Assembly: GCA_050084515.1 (NCBI GenBank) | Contig: CM114272.1 | Span: 50,344,001-50,408,000, forward strand | Length of the DNA stretch: 64,000 nucleotides | DNA from: Blasia pusilla | Taxonomy: Eukaryota; Marchantiophyta; Marchantiopsida; Blasiales | Direction of reading: 5' to 3' | Part shown: one piece after another, positions 23,691 through 35,098 of the stretch | Numbering within the stretch: position 1 is the stretch's first letter | Layout of the letters: each line of letters opens with the position of its first letter | Notes under the pieces: generated by a model | The model's input: only the letters and a program-made list of their open reading frames with translations | The model's database searches: none | What the model was told of the DNA's origin: nothing | Made by a program: the position numbers and the translations under genes

Positions 23691-23774
23691 TATTGGAAAC
23701 CAGTTGGAGAAACTTGGTGAAGGCGATTTACTAACACGATGAAATCGCCCAAGAATGGTTGCAGTCTATGGAGA

Positions 23775-24335
23775 AGGGGATGAGTGTGAGGCATGTTACA
23801 CTCACTATCTTGCACCTACTCTCTTGAATGAACGTATCATATGTTGCAAAAGCTTGCGTTCAACATGTCATGCTCTCCTTATTGATTTGCACCCAACCAC
23901 TACAATAGCCATGGTTTGGATCAATCAGCCTTGCATCTTATGAATCGTGGTCTTCAACCATCTTTCAAGCATAATCAATCTAGACAGGATCAAATACCAA
24001 TCTAACCTCTCATTCCCCAACACAGGAAAATCCTTGAATACTTGGGACAGACTTCCATAATAGTGTAGAGACCTAAAATGGTAGTAACACACGTAGTGAT
24101 CCCAATTGTTTGATGAACCTTGAATAAATCTGCTATATTGAGTCACATATTAAGGTCCAATATCTATGTGGGTCATAGTTGGCGGATCTAGACTTGGCTT
24201 GATGTCCAAACCCCAAATCCAATTTCTCAATCCATCCCGTGCCCTTGGTTCATCCCCATGGTTCCCAAGGTGGCGTTTAGGTTCCAAACACCCTTGGAGA
24301 CCCTCCCCCTTATGTATAGTTCTAGAGATCCCCAC
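23775..24335 (-). mobile_element. Family-2 LTR-region fragment, inverted
   Basis: Reverse complement of sequence found at 26580-26950 (shared gaaccaagggca, tggattgagaaattgg, cttgggacagactt-type phrases) and co-oriented with 38115-38640. The three copies define a dispersed repeat that sits beside a gypsy pol at 24787-26165, so I read it as that family's LTR or LTR-adjacent region. Confidence 0.6.
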
Positions 24336-24786
24336 TCTCTCCCTACCTTTAGGAAAGTCCTCTTGGCTTGCTCCTTATGGCCCTCAATCTAACTATCATT
24401 AGGATAGTTTGGGGATGGTTTGTAGATCTTTGGTGATGTGTTTTTTTTGCATATTAAGTGCATTGGAAATTTCTTCTCACAAGCTTTTCAATGCCACTTT
24501 ATTCATCCCAAACGCATCTTGGGTCTAGTCGTTATGATCTCAAACATGGAGAACCATACCCCCAAACACTTAATCATGTTCCAAAATAGGTTGTAGTCCC
24601 ATTGACACCCAACTCTTGTGAGAATTTACCTCTTCTCATGCTTGACTTGACGTTTGGTCTTGTTTTGCTATGTTACAACATTCATCATTTGAGATGCCCA
24701 TCAAGGCTCACGTCTCGCTTGTGTAACTTATGTTTCGCTCATAAGAATCCAATGCACTTCTATCGAAGTGTGAGCCCTATAGATTT

Positions 24787-26165
24787 TTGATGTTTGGCAT
24801 TGGCACGCATTTGGCTATGAGGGTCGCAACAATCATGGATGATATTCTAAAATGGAAGCAACAAAAGATATTCATTCTTGAGAGTTTGATGACCAAGGTT
24901 CATCATGATGCACCTTGGGTGGGACATCAAGGTCAAGTAGCAACCTTGGAGATTTTTAAGAAATGTTTCTATTGGCCATCTCAAGACAATGATACCATAG
25001 AGTATATCTAGTTGTGCTTGGTTTGTCAAAAGAACCAAACAACCTGTGGCAAGATGTGACACTTGTTCAACCTTTTCCAATTCTAGGCAAACCTCAGATA
25101 CTAACTTACTTGGTAATGGAAAACTATTGCTATGGATTTCATCGTGGGATTACTTGAGTCAAAAGGTTTTAATTTGATTATGACAGTGATAGTTTGATTT
25201 TCATAGATGGGATTTTTTCATTCCGACTTGAAATAGAGTTAAAAATTTGGAGGTAGGTCATATTTTCTTTGACAATTTTTTCATACATTGGGCTTTACCA
25301 AGTAAGTTAGTATCCGAGTGAGACACCAAGTTTGTCTCTAAGTTGTGGACATGTCTATCTAAGACGCTAGGAGCAAATCTGCTCCTAAGTTTGGGCTCGA
25401 GTTTGGGTTATCACTTGAACAAAATGGATCAAGGAGAACATGTAAACTTCATGCTGGAGGAGTATCTACAAAAGTACTTTTTGGTAGATCAAATAGATTT
25501 GGCAAAGCATTTTCCTATGGCAGAATTTAAGTACAACAACTCCATGTATTCGACTATATGATACATATCGTTTCTATTGGTAGTGGGGTTCAATCCTACA
25601 ATCCCAACTTGGTTTGAATAACCAAAGGCATCTCAAGCAAGAAATTTCATGTCGGTAGTAAAAGAATTATTGGCAAAGCGATTGCATGAATACATAGAGG
25701 CTTCCACGTTGTTAGAATGTGATCGACATCTTTACAAGTTGTAAGCTAATGTTGATAGGCGAGATGTGAGCTTTAAAGTTGGGGATCTTATCTCGCTAAG
25801 ACTAAGGTCCCACCAATTACCTTGAAGTACGTATCTTGGGGAATATGACACCAAGATATGCGAAACCCTTCGCGATACTTGAAAAGGTTAAGGAGATATC
25901 CTACCGATTAAGGTTGCCTCTAGAGATGAGGCGAGTTCATGATGTGTTCCATATTAGTGAACTAAAGGTATTCATGGATGATCAAGACCCTTCTTGGACA
26001 AGACTATTGCAACCCAACCCGATCATAGTCAAAGACCAAGAGAAGTTTGGAGTTGAGACTACATTGAATGAGCATAGAGTAAAGAGAGGAAGGAGATTAA
26101 TATTCAATACTTAGTGGCATTAAAAGGTTATGATTTATGCCACCAAACATGGGAATCAAGAAGTG
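24787..26165 (+). mobile_element. Ty3/gypsy chromovirus pol 3' end, family 2, decayed
   Basis: The integrase zinc finger reads HHDAPWVGHQGQVATLEIFK then LCLVCQKN (HHCC). After several stops, MDFIVGL marks the core start. YHLNKMDQGEHVNFMLEEYL and AEFKYNNSMY mark the core end, equivalent to the usual YHPQTDGQ-E and AE-x-x-YN-x-S. The tether at 25836-26080 contains PRYAKPFAILEKV and VHDVFHISELK. A frameshift then gives YLVALKGYDLCHQTWES at about 26108-26160, the core of a chromodomain (YLVKW-x-GY and TWE). Chromodomains direct integration to methylated-histone chromatin. Many stops make it dead. Confidence 0.85.
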
Positions 26166-26169
26166 GTCT

Positions 26170-27400
26170 TATTCATGTCAGGGAACATGCGTTTATGATC
26201 ACGAATAGGAAACCTAAACCAAATATGAACCAAGACTTGCGAGGAGTCGATTCTCAAAAGAATGCTTGCCACAAAGGTGAGAACCGGATTTGGAACGTGA
26301 CTAACGTTTGGGGTTTTGACCATATTCTAGACCATAAATTTATTCCCAAGATGAATTTGGGACAAGTAAGATGGCATTGGAAAGCTTATGCAATTTCTGT
26401 TCCAACACATTCTAGATCTCAACAAACGCATAAGCAAAGGCTGAGAAAATGCGTGAAAACAACTATACAAGGAGTTGGGTTGAGGGCCGAAAAGAAAGGC
26501 TCGAGAGTCTTTTCCCAAAAGATAGGGGGAGGACGGAGAACCCCATAAATACTAGTCAGGGGAAAGGTCTCTAAGAGTGCTTGGGACTTGAACCCCACTT
26601 TGGGGCGAACCAAGGGCATGGAATGGATTGAGAATTTGGTGTTGGGATTCGAAACCCAAACCAAGTCCAACAAAGTGGATTTCGGAGGCCACTTTTGGAT
26701 TCCAACCCGTGACTCATTTAAGTGGGTCTCAATTAGGGACTCATGCGAGGTCTATTGGACAGTTGGGACCGCTAGGCGTATGAACATTGTTTTAGATGCT
26801 TGGACTAATCTAGAAAGTATGTCCCAAGTCTGTAAAGATTTGCTTGTATTGGGAAGTGAAGAACTAGGAAGGTTGAGCTTGATGAAGGGCGGAGTTGAGA
26901 ACTCGGTGAGTCGGAAAGCTGATTGACCCAGACCAAACTAACGTGAGTGTGTTTAGGTGCAGATAAGCAAAGAGAGCGTCTCCTATTGAGCGTACGCTTC
27001 CGCTAGAGATTTTAATATTGTACTAGAGATTGACGTTCAAGAAGAGTATGCGCACAACAAAATTGTTGGGAAGGTAGATGCTGAGACTAGAGTCTGGCAC
27101 AGAGCTCGTGCGCATTGGTATCTTATGACTAACCTTAGGTGAGAAAGGGGTGGAGCTACTCATCGGAATAAAGGCAAGGCAAGAAAGGAACTTGTAAGTA
27201 GTGAAGATGAGTAAGATGCCACGAGACTAGTCACGAAACCCAAAGGGCGGCAAGCTAAGACAACAACGAAACGCCAAACTAGGAGTCAAGATGGGGGTTC
27301 GCCATGAGACACATGAAATGCGGGTCCAAGCTCCAAGATACATTTAGGGAGCCGAGAATTGCAGAAGTTGCGAGAAGCCTCGATCCGTGAAGCCGTCTTG
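26170..27400 (+). mobile_element. Family-2 3' untranslated/LTR region
   Basis: Follows the chromodomain directly. The 26580-26950 part is repeated inverted at 23775-24335 and 38115-38640. The right edge is not defined. Unique-looking sequence leading to the ORMDL gene starts by about 27480. Confidence 0.5.
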
Positions 27401-27479
27401 ATGGATTAGTTTCCAGGCGCCGATACAAATGTTTCAAAAAAAATTGCTAAAACAAACACGATGGATGGAATATGACTCT

Positions 27480-28055
27480 TTCACACACATATGATTGAAA
27501 GGATCCTCAAAGGAAACCATCATCAACTCGAGAAAAAGAAACTACACAAAACAAGTAAAAGCAAGTCATGAACGCCATAGCTTTCATCATCCATGCAAGG
27601 CAGGGAGAGCCGAGAGAAAACCACGGACGCGCCGTGAGACTTCCACTTGGGTTGCTTGCCCGCTCGCGAGATGCGTCCGGCTCCCGGTCCACACCTGACC
27701 TATTCACCGGCGTTCGGCGGTGTCCTTCCTCTCCCCCCTTCCTCGTTCGCAGCGCAGAGGACACGGGAATATGCCGCAAGCATCTTGCCCGCCTCACGCA
27801 AGAGAAACTCTTCCGCTGCACAGAGAGCGAGAGAGAGAGAGAGGGAGAGATGGAGGCATTGGGAGGAGGATAGGAGAAAGGAAGAAGGGGATCCGAGAGG
27901 AGCCGGGAAGCTAACGATTGAGGTAAGGAAGAAAGAGAAAGGGGCGGAGCGGTGGATCATCGGAGAGAGAGGGGAAGTGAAGGGCCGCTGCGTCGGAGAG
28001 TAGAATAGGAGGGGTGGGTGAATCTGGTCGAAGAAGGGGAGGAGTGGGAGCGGCG
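27480..28055 (+). promoter_or_regulatory. Probable 5' region of the ORMDL gene
   Basis: Composition turns GC-rich, with a GA-rich tract at about 27827-27856 (gcgagagagagagagaggga) typical of plant 5' leaders. Frames on both strands are open across 27507-28003 only because of this composition. I see no sure TATA box. Confidence 0.4.
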
Positions 28056-29464
28056 ATGGTGGACGGGGTGAGTCAGAGAAGTGGATCGAGACGAGACTCA
28101 GATGGAGGGGTACCGAGTGTGGGAAATTTGTATGTTAAGGTGGTGCCCCCACCTGATCTGAATAAGAATACGGAGTGGTTCTTGTATCCGGGCGTGTGGA
28201 CTACTTATCTTCTCATCATCTTCATCGGGTGGTTGCTTATTCTCTCCGTTTTTAGTTGCTCTGCCGGCACAGCCTGGACTGTCGTCAACCTGACACACTT
28301 CGCGGTGCGTGACGATTTGTGGCCCATTTTAGCACAATTGCTTGAGCTCTATTACGTTTTAGGTGCGGCTCTGATTTCGTCTGCAGATGTTGGAAGAACT
28401 ATCTTGAATGTTCGTGGTTAAGGGATAATGAGTTTTCAGACCGTGTGGTTCGTGCTTCTGTCCGGTGTACCGTGGGGAATTGATTCGTCTTAGTTGGGCT
28501 TTCGGAGCAGGTCACATATCGGTTTTTTCACTGGAAGAAGGGCTCTCCTTTTGCTGAAGATCAAGGAATGTATAACAAGTTGACTTGGTGGGAGCAAGTA
28601 GACAACGGTCGACAGCTTACTCGCAACCGCAAATTTTTGACCGTGGTACCTGTTGTCTTGTAAGCGTCGCAATGTGACCTACTTCTCTTCAATTCAGGAA
28701 GCCCAGGCTTTGCAGAACTCCTCTTTTGTGGATTTGCCCGTTTGTGTATGTTATGGACGGGGGATTGCTTCATACACGTGGTGCATTCGCAATTCGAGAG
28801 TCTTTCACGTCGACTTTGGCGATTTTGCTGGACACTGTTAAAGTTAGTGGGTTCGAGATCTCTTCTTCCCGTTGCCTTAGCACTAGTTGAAATTTAGAAA
28901 CCCTAATTTCAGTTCAGCTTTCCTCAGACCTGTATTCTAAGCATCGCATTCCGCCGCCATCCATCATTCGCAGATAGGTGTAGCATTCACGTCTTGTGCT
29001 TTCTGACTTAGGAGCCGCTCACACACCAACACAATCCTTCGGTTTAGCATATTCGCGACGCTAGGTTTATGAGATAATCCCCTCCGTATCCATTAGCCGT
29101 GCTCCTCGAGTCAGATGTGCTCAGTAGTCGTAATATTGCCGCACAATGAATTTCCACTGACGGGAAATCTCGATGTGTTGCCTTCATGGCTTTTGTGAGT
29201 TCATGCAGTGAGTGAAGGAACTAGAGTTGGACCTCGTTTCTATTTCCACAGTTAATTTTTGATGAACTGTACGGGTGTCTTGTACTGATATCAGGGTGGT
29301 TCCAATTGTATGCGTGCAGGTACTTGATTGCATCCCATACTACAGACTACAGAAGTCCAGTTTTACTTTTGAACACAATCGCTGTGTTTGTGCTGTTGAT
29401 TGCCAAATTCCCAAACATGCACAAGGTTCGAATTTTTGGCATCAATTCAGACTACCCAACATAA
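28056..29464 (+). CDS. ORMDL: ORMDL/ORM family protein, sphingolipid homeostasis regulator
   Basis: Small ER membrane protein that binds and restrains serine palmitoyltransferase, the first enzyme of sphingoid-base synthesis. Exons: 28056-28304, 28511-28659, 29320-29464, giving 180 residues with consistent phases and a stop at 29462-29464. Hallmarks: NLYVKVVPPPDLN from residue 24, TEWFLYPGVWTTY, a first membrane hairpin, AWTVVNLTHF, LTWWEQVDNGRQLTRNRKFL, YLIASHTTDY and FPNMHKVRIFGIN. Typical family members are about 155 residues. The extra residues are a polar N-terminal extension of about 23 residues after the ATG at 28056. There is no later ATG before the conserved core, so this start is favoured. 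Upstream GTG at 28014 is unlikely in a eukaryote. It appears intact. Confidence 0.95.
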
Positions 29465-31260
29465 GTGCAGAAGACAAGCAGCCAACACGGCCTATTTGTC
29501 AATTTAGGGCTTTCTATCCTGGAGTTACATCTCTTGTGAAGAAACATTTCAAGCACTGAAAAGCTAACCTGATGGTTCTGAACATAGATATGAAAACATA
29601 ACCACTCAGCTTGATTGGGATAGAGTCTATAGCTGAAATTATGACCTAACTCCAAAGAATTCGCTTTCTGGATGTCTTGGTTTCATCCCACACAAAATCT
29701 TTTGGGAGTTTGTGATCTTACCTGTTCTTTAGTCAGCTGTATCATGGGATTCACGTCCATCACCTGTGGAACTCTTTTTTATTTAGAGTCAAAACTCGAT
29801 CTAGCTGCGAAATCAGGTGGGAACTCCATCGGCAAAGTCTACTTTTGTATGATCCAGCGGTACTGTCTTAACAGAATGGTTCGCTGCAATATTATCTTCT
29901 CAATTGATCTGCAGCTGGAGTCTATTCAATTGGGCCGCCACAATCTACTTTTGAATGTGAGGCCACAATGTGAAAAGAGTCTGATCCTAGTATCAGAGAG
30001 AAGCTGGTGCAGTGCCCGACCTGATGGTCGTTTGTTATAGACAGGTGGCACTGTATGCAATGAGCGGCACCATATCTAGCCTGTGAATGTAAATTTAAAC
30101 TTGGCGATCTAACTTTATCATCATCAATGATAGAGCTCACTTGTAGTCATATGTTTTTTTTAAGTGGATGTGAAGTGGGGACCTTGAGTGGCTTCAAGGC
30201 AGTGGCTGTCATACTGGAATGTTTGATTCTTTAACTGCTTCATGCCAAAAGCAGCTGTGCGGTCCTTACTTTTCTTGTGTAGATCTCCATTCCAAGTGTG
30301 GTTGTAACTGAGTATCATCATGTTGGTCAAAGGAAATCCCTTGACACTTTCTGAGAGATACTTTTGTGTTCTTGTGGAAGTGTCTAGTCTCATCCATGTC
30401 CAATTACACCATTAAAGTTCTCCCAGGAAGTTGTTCTCATATTATTTCTTCCAATTTCGGAACTCGTTTTAAGTTTGTGAGGATGGATCCACTTAAGAGA
30501 ACCTCTACATTCCGTGCATACCAGAACACACTTGAGCCCACATTGAGCTGTCTGTACACTCTATTGAAACACTTGAGCCCACATATATGGTGATGATGAA
30601 GACAAACTCATTCTTTGGCTATCAAGGCCTTGAATTCCACATCTATATGGGGCTCATGCTGAAGAAATTGGACTGCAAGTAGATAACTGGATTTGCTCTT
30701 GGAATGTACTGTGGTTGAACGAAGTTGCTATTCGAGCCTCCAGTGATTGAATGGAAAATTGCAATTCCAGTCTGCAGGGATTGTTAATGTGTCCAGATGT
30801 CCTCCTGTTCCATAATGTATTCCCCAAGTCTCACCTCTCTCTATGAAATGCCCCGTTTTCATCAATACGCAGACTTGGTCGGAACACCTTACTTGTGAAG
30901 ATCTGTCACGCCTACTCGAATCCTCTGTACCCTACAGTGGTATCATATGGTGCCTTGAGCGGGCAAAATCGCCTTGAAAACCTGGAGTACTACCTTGGAC
31001 CGGCCGACGACGACCTTGGATGGCTCACGAAACTATCTGCAAAAGTCAAGTTCCTGGAAGGGAGGGATGCATTGAGAGGCACCTCAAACGGAACCGGACA
31101 CGAAACGTTGATTGAACGCGGGAAGTGCAGAGATTCTACTGCAATTTCTACTGAAGGGTTATACCTACCCTTTCTCCCTTTTCGATGCATCTTTTCTGTT
31201 CCAACTGAGGAACGAGCCATGGAGACCAAGTGAGAACCACCATTGAACACTCACTAAAAA
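29465..31260. other. 3' flank of ORMDL; one unassigned ORF
   Basis: The first kilobase is likely 3' UTR and intergenic. A 112-codon frame at 30895-31233 (+) lacks an early ATG and overlaps an open antisense frame (30990-31250). It looks more composed than its surroundings (for example LENLEYYLGPADDDLGWLTK) but matches no family I know. Low confidence as a gene. Confidence 0.3.
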
Positions 31261-32280
31261 GAATCTCCTTAAACCCTGTACATGGAGTTCACGACCAAGT
31301 GTCCTCCATAGATAAGGTATGATGCATCTGGAATCATTTCTTATAGATGATTTGACAGCTCCTTGTGTTCGTTCTACAGTGTTTCACGAACTAACTATGC
31401 CTCGTGTGACCAATGAATGATATAGCCTCATTCGCTCTGAGTTTCCCATGTCCAAAGCTCACCAACCAGCCATAGATTCATCTAGAGATCCCATGTCAAC
31501 TCTTACATGTCTTTTGGATCATCATACCTTGCTGACCTTTGCTACTATTTAGTGCCCACCTGGTGTTTGCAGTTTTCATGAAGGCAACCTATCTCTAACA
31601 TTTTCACAAAAAATTGAAGGCTCAGGTAGATTTTGTCAATTGCTGAAACAAGTTTTCTTTCTTAAGTCTAAAAAAGTTGAAAAAAATCTTGAAAACATCA
31701 AAACCATAATAAGGTCACCAACTAGTGAAAGTAACTTTTGGACCATGTTCTTGTATCAGAATGTCCTCCTAGTGCACACGAGAGGACTAGAGCCCGAAAC
31801 ACAAATCATAAGTTAATGGAATTAGGAAAGCATCAAAAAGAAAAAGAACGAAAGGACTCTTTTCATTAATTTAATGCACCAAACCCACTCTAGATCATAG
31901 CTTTACCGCCTCATGAAAGAAGATTCTACAAACAAAGAATGAGCTCCTAAATTCTTTCTCTTTGAGATATGCGTCTACCTTTTCCTCTCCCAAGACCTCT
32001 CCCTAGTGACCAATGCACACATCTCATCCCTCAAACCATAATCCTATATAGCGGGTCAAGAGGTTCATTCCATATTAGGAAGTCCACTATGCCAAGAATA
32101 GGACACTTACCCAAAATAACAAGGTCCTCCAAATAACCCAAAATGAGCCCCAAACTGGTGGGAACCTATACACTCTATGTGAACCCTCTACCACTTCTAT
32201 CACCAACCCTCCTCTAAAATCCCCTCGTGCCTATATCTTGGAGCAAAAAGAGGTAGGTGACGGTCATGCTCTTGGATTGG
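31261..32280. other. Intergenic, AT-rich, no gene recognised
   Basis: No frame worth calling. It precedes the methyltransferase-like fragment and may contain eroded retroelement sequence. Confidence 0.3.
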
Positions 32281-32490
32281 AGACTTGATATCTTAGGTAC
32301 CACACCTATTATGTGGCAACATCTGGAGGAGGGTGCGAGCGTCTTAGATTTCTTCGGAGGGATCAACACGGCATGTAGTTGTAGTGTTGCAATGTTGCAG
32401 GATGACATCCGGATACATCGATATCTCTAGGGGGAGATAGATGAGATGTATCCACGGACGAGCATGTGTTGGGAGATGTTGTGGGGCTAA
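32281..32490 (+). pseudogene. C5-cytosine methyltransferase-like fragment (motifs I-II) beside family-1 LTR
   Basis: One frame reads WQHLEEGASVLDFFGGINTA, then AMLQDDIRIHRYL, stop, GEIDEM. C5-DNA methyltransferases open with a hydrophobic strand and D-x-F-x-G-x-G binding S-adenosylmethionine (motif I), followed about 20 residues later by a Y/W and an acidic E-x-D (motif II). Both are present in order and spacing, with the second motif-I Gly changed to Asn. It is truncated before the catalytic Pro-Cys motif. Just after it (about 32515) the family-1 LTR-flanking sequence begins, in the position the PHD-like finger has at 15228. I infer it belongs to the retroelement. It could be a chance match, but fold-specific residues agree. 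Confidence 0.55.
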
Positions 32491-32514
32491 CGACACCAAT
32501 GATGCTAGATGTAT

Positions 32515-33215
32515 ATAAAGTAGTAGATCATGTCATGTGATGTCTGCTATCTAGAGTCAGGGGTATGTTTCGTTTATGAGTAGATCATGTCATGCGATGT
32601 CTGCTATCTGATGTCAGTATATTTCGTTTATGAGTGGATCGACCCACGTGTTAATTGGGAAGATCGATGTCGTCTGGTGTAGATGTGACCAACGATGTGG
32701 ATTGTGTAGCGATGTGTATGCGCATGACAACTATCACATCTTAGTTAGCCGAGTGGTAGAGTTCTACTGCATCGACGACATAGAGGGTTAAGGGGTTTCT
32801 TGCGTGTAACTTCATCTTGAGATATTGGATGAGGTTGGCCATATGTCCGTCACGTCCGAAACGTCTTTTTTGGAGATTTCCCTATTTTGGTCTTTGGCAG
32901 CCATGTGACCTTTTGACTGTGTCAAAGGTCACCCAATAACCTGTGCACGTAGGTTAGCGGTGGGATAGCTATTTTTGAGGGAAGAACGTTTTGGCTCTTC
33001 CTAAGGTTATACAGGAGGGAGAGATGAAATTCCTAAGCCATCTTTCTCATGTTGAGCCTTTGGAATACCTCTCTTGCTTGTGTGTGTAGGAACTAGGGTG
33101 CTAGCATCCGGATTCCTTCATAGCGGAGGGTGGATGTGGCTAGAAAAATTCCGATGTAGATTCGAGAGTGTAGTTGGTTGTGCGAGCCGTTTTTTCTCTG
33201 ATTTTTTTTGTGTGG
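32515..33215 (+). mobile_element. Family-1 LTR, copy A
   Basis: Aligns with 15229-15440 plus 15813-16303 and with 40127-40420: shared gtgtagatgtgacca, gattgtgtagcgatgtgtatg, gtgtaacttcatcttgag, tttttgagggaaga and gccatctttctcatgttg. It is uninterrupted here, so it shows the intact LTR order. A 57-bp stretch at 32525-32638 is duplicated in tandem. Confidence 0.8.
32525..32638. repeat. 57-bp tandem duplication at the left of LTR copy A
   Basis: agatcatgtcatg starts at 32525 and again at 32582. Each unit ends with ttcgtttatgagt. It is present only once in copy B. Confidence 0.85.
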
Positions 33216-33352
33216 TCTTAATATATATGCAAGAGTATATCTTGTTTATGAATGGGTCAACCCTTGTGCTGGGAAAATCAGTGTTGTGGTGTGTAGATGT
33301 GACCACCGATGTGGATTGTGTAGCGATGTGTATGGGCACGACATCTACAAAC
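33216..33352 (+). mobile_element. Partial second family-1 LTR (5' part)
   Basis: Repeats the LTR start (gtttatgaatgggtcaaccc, gtgtagatgtgaccacc, ttgtgtagcgatgtgtatgg) immediately after the end of copy A. Two LTR starts in direct succession suggest a tandem LTR or unequal recombination product. Confidence 0.7.
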
Positions 33353-34680
33353 AATCAATCATAGACATACTAACTATTTTCTAGAGTTATATTACAGATA
33401 AGTGATAGCTCACATGACATGCACTTTCTCTAGTAATCAAGCCAAAAAATTCGATACGCAAGTAATCTCTCATAGGCTACCTTATTCAATTTGGCTCAAC
33501 TTCAACTAGCATCAAAATCTTCATATGATCATTGTGTTATTAAGAGTCTTAGGCATTTAAGAATGTAGAATGTGTCTTTTGTCTCTTTTCTTTACGCTTT
33601 CCATTGCCAAAATTTGTCTCATGAAAATTATTCATGTCCGAAATCACGCTTGGTTTAATATCATTCAAAAGGATGAAAGTTGGATCATAAGATTCATGTT
33701 AGGTTTGGGAGATATTTAAGAAAAAATCTGGTTATTTTCAATATAAAATCAATGGCAAGTTTTCCAATGGAATTTTGCCTGTATTTTCAAAAATTTACAC
33801 TTCAAATCCTATTTCTAGCTCAAAATCACCCTAAGTTTTCAAATCTTGTTTCATAAATTTTCAGTTCCTATCACAAAGCTCTACAATCTACTCTATAAGT
33901 AGGTTTCCACAAATAGAAAAAGGCTTTAGTATTAGATATAACTAGTAAGGTATTCTTGTATTATACAATATACCTTCTTGGAGGGTATGCAATAAGCATG
34001 GAAAAAATTACTAGTAATGATATTGACATGTGCCAAGAGGGGAAAATATTTTTCACAATGTTGTCATGGAGGAGGAGCTCCTCTAATAATAGTATAGATA
34101 AGTGTAGAACTAATGATAATAAAGATGAATGGCATTATCAAACCTAAATTGCGGCTCATATCTATCCAAAAGCAATTTTGTAAGTGAAGTTTACCATCAA
34201 TGGATGTGTGCTTGAAGGTGATACCTAGATATGTTTCCTATGAGGTTTAAGAAGACAAGCCACGGTTAATGGAAAGAGGATTTCAACCAAATATGCACAA
34301 ATTGCATATGTTGGTATGCACAAATTTCTCACATCCACGATTGATTTTTTCCCCTTAAAGTTTGTTCACAAATAAATCTTGTCTTTTCCCATTATAGTAT
34401 GTGAAAAGAAATTCTGGTTCCTTGTCCAACCCCCACCATTGAAAAGAAAAAATTCACTCCCATAATCTTGGAAAACAGTTTCTATTTTAGTCCAAAATAA
34501 ACTTTTTTTTAATTTCCAACTTAACCTCAAAAGTTGTTTTTTGAAAACTTATTTTAAAATATTAAATATTCCAAAATACAGATTTAAGATTTAAATCTAC
34601 AGATTGAAATACTACAATAGATATAGATTAATCAATACAAAATAAAGATCACACATTTACTCATTATGTTTTCTCCGTTG
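33353..34680. other. AT-rich intergenic, nothing recognised
   Basis: Long A/T runs and short frames only. No RNA gene or transposon end seen. Confidence 0.5.
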
Positions 34681-35098
34681 CTTTGAGACTAGTGACTTTG
34701 AACCGCGACTGTGCAGTCAGCACAAGGAAGGCTGAAGATGTACGCAGTCGTTTCAACCACAGTACAGCCTGCTGAATAGCGTGACCCTAATCCTAACCTT
34801 TGAATGTAGATTTCGTGCTGAGGAATCGACGGCGATCACTCTCCCAGCCTCCGATCCTCGTCTGTCTCATTATCGGGTCCTTAGCTATTGTGAATACCCA
34901 CTTCTCCGTCCCTGATCCTCTGGATACCTGCAATCCGTCCACTCCCCCCTGCCTGTCCCCACTCCATTCCATCCAAAACCACGTTGTTGCCCGTTATTCT
35001 CACCCTGCGAAGTGGCGGACGATAATCAGTCCAGCATTTGGCCAGCACGAGTATACGAGGCGAAATCTGCAGCAGGGTTTTGCGATTCGTGAGCGACG
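34681..35098 (+). promoter_or_regulatory. Promoter/5' leader of the GSA gene
   Basis: Composition shifts from AT-rich to balanced at about 34680. accctaatcctaacc at about 34785 resembles the plant telo-box. The leader becomes C-rich before the ATG at 35099. An open frame at 34800-35111 (+) ends just past the ATG and is probably not translated. Confidence 0.4.

Noticed and set aside
27507-28003. Overlapping open frames on both strands upstream of ORMDL
   Set aside because: Purine-rich 5' leader composition removes stops; no start context or domain.
32745-32815. tRNA-like text (agccgagtggtagag) suggesting a D-arm
   Set aside because: No acceptor stem, anticodon arm or T-loop follows, and the same LTR position in other copies is not tRNA-like.
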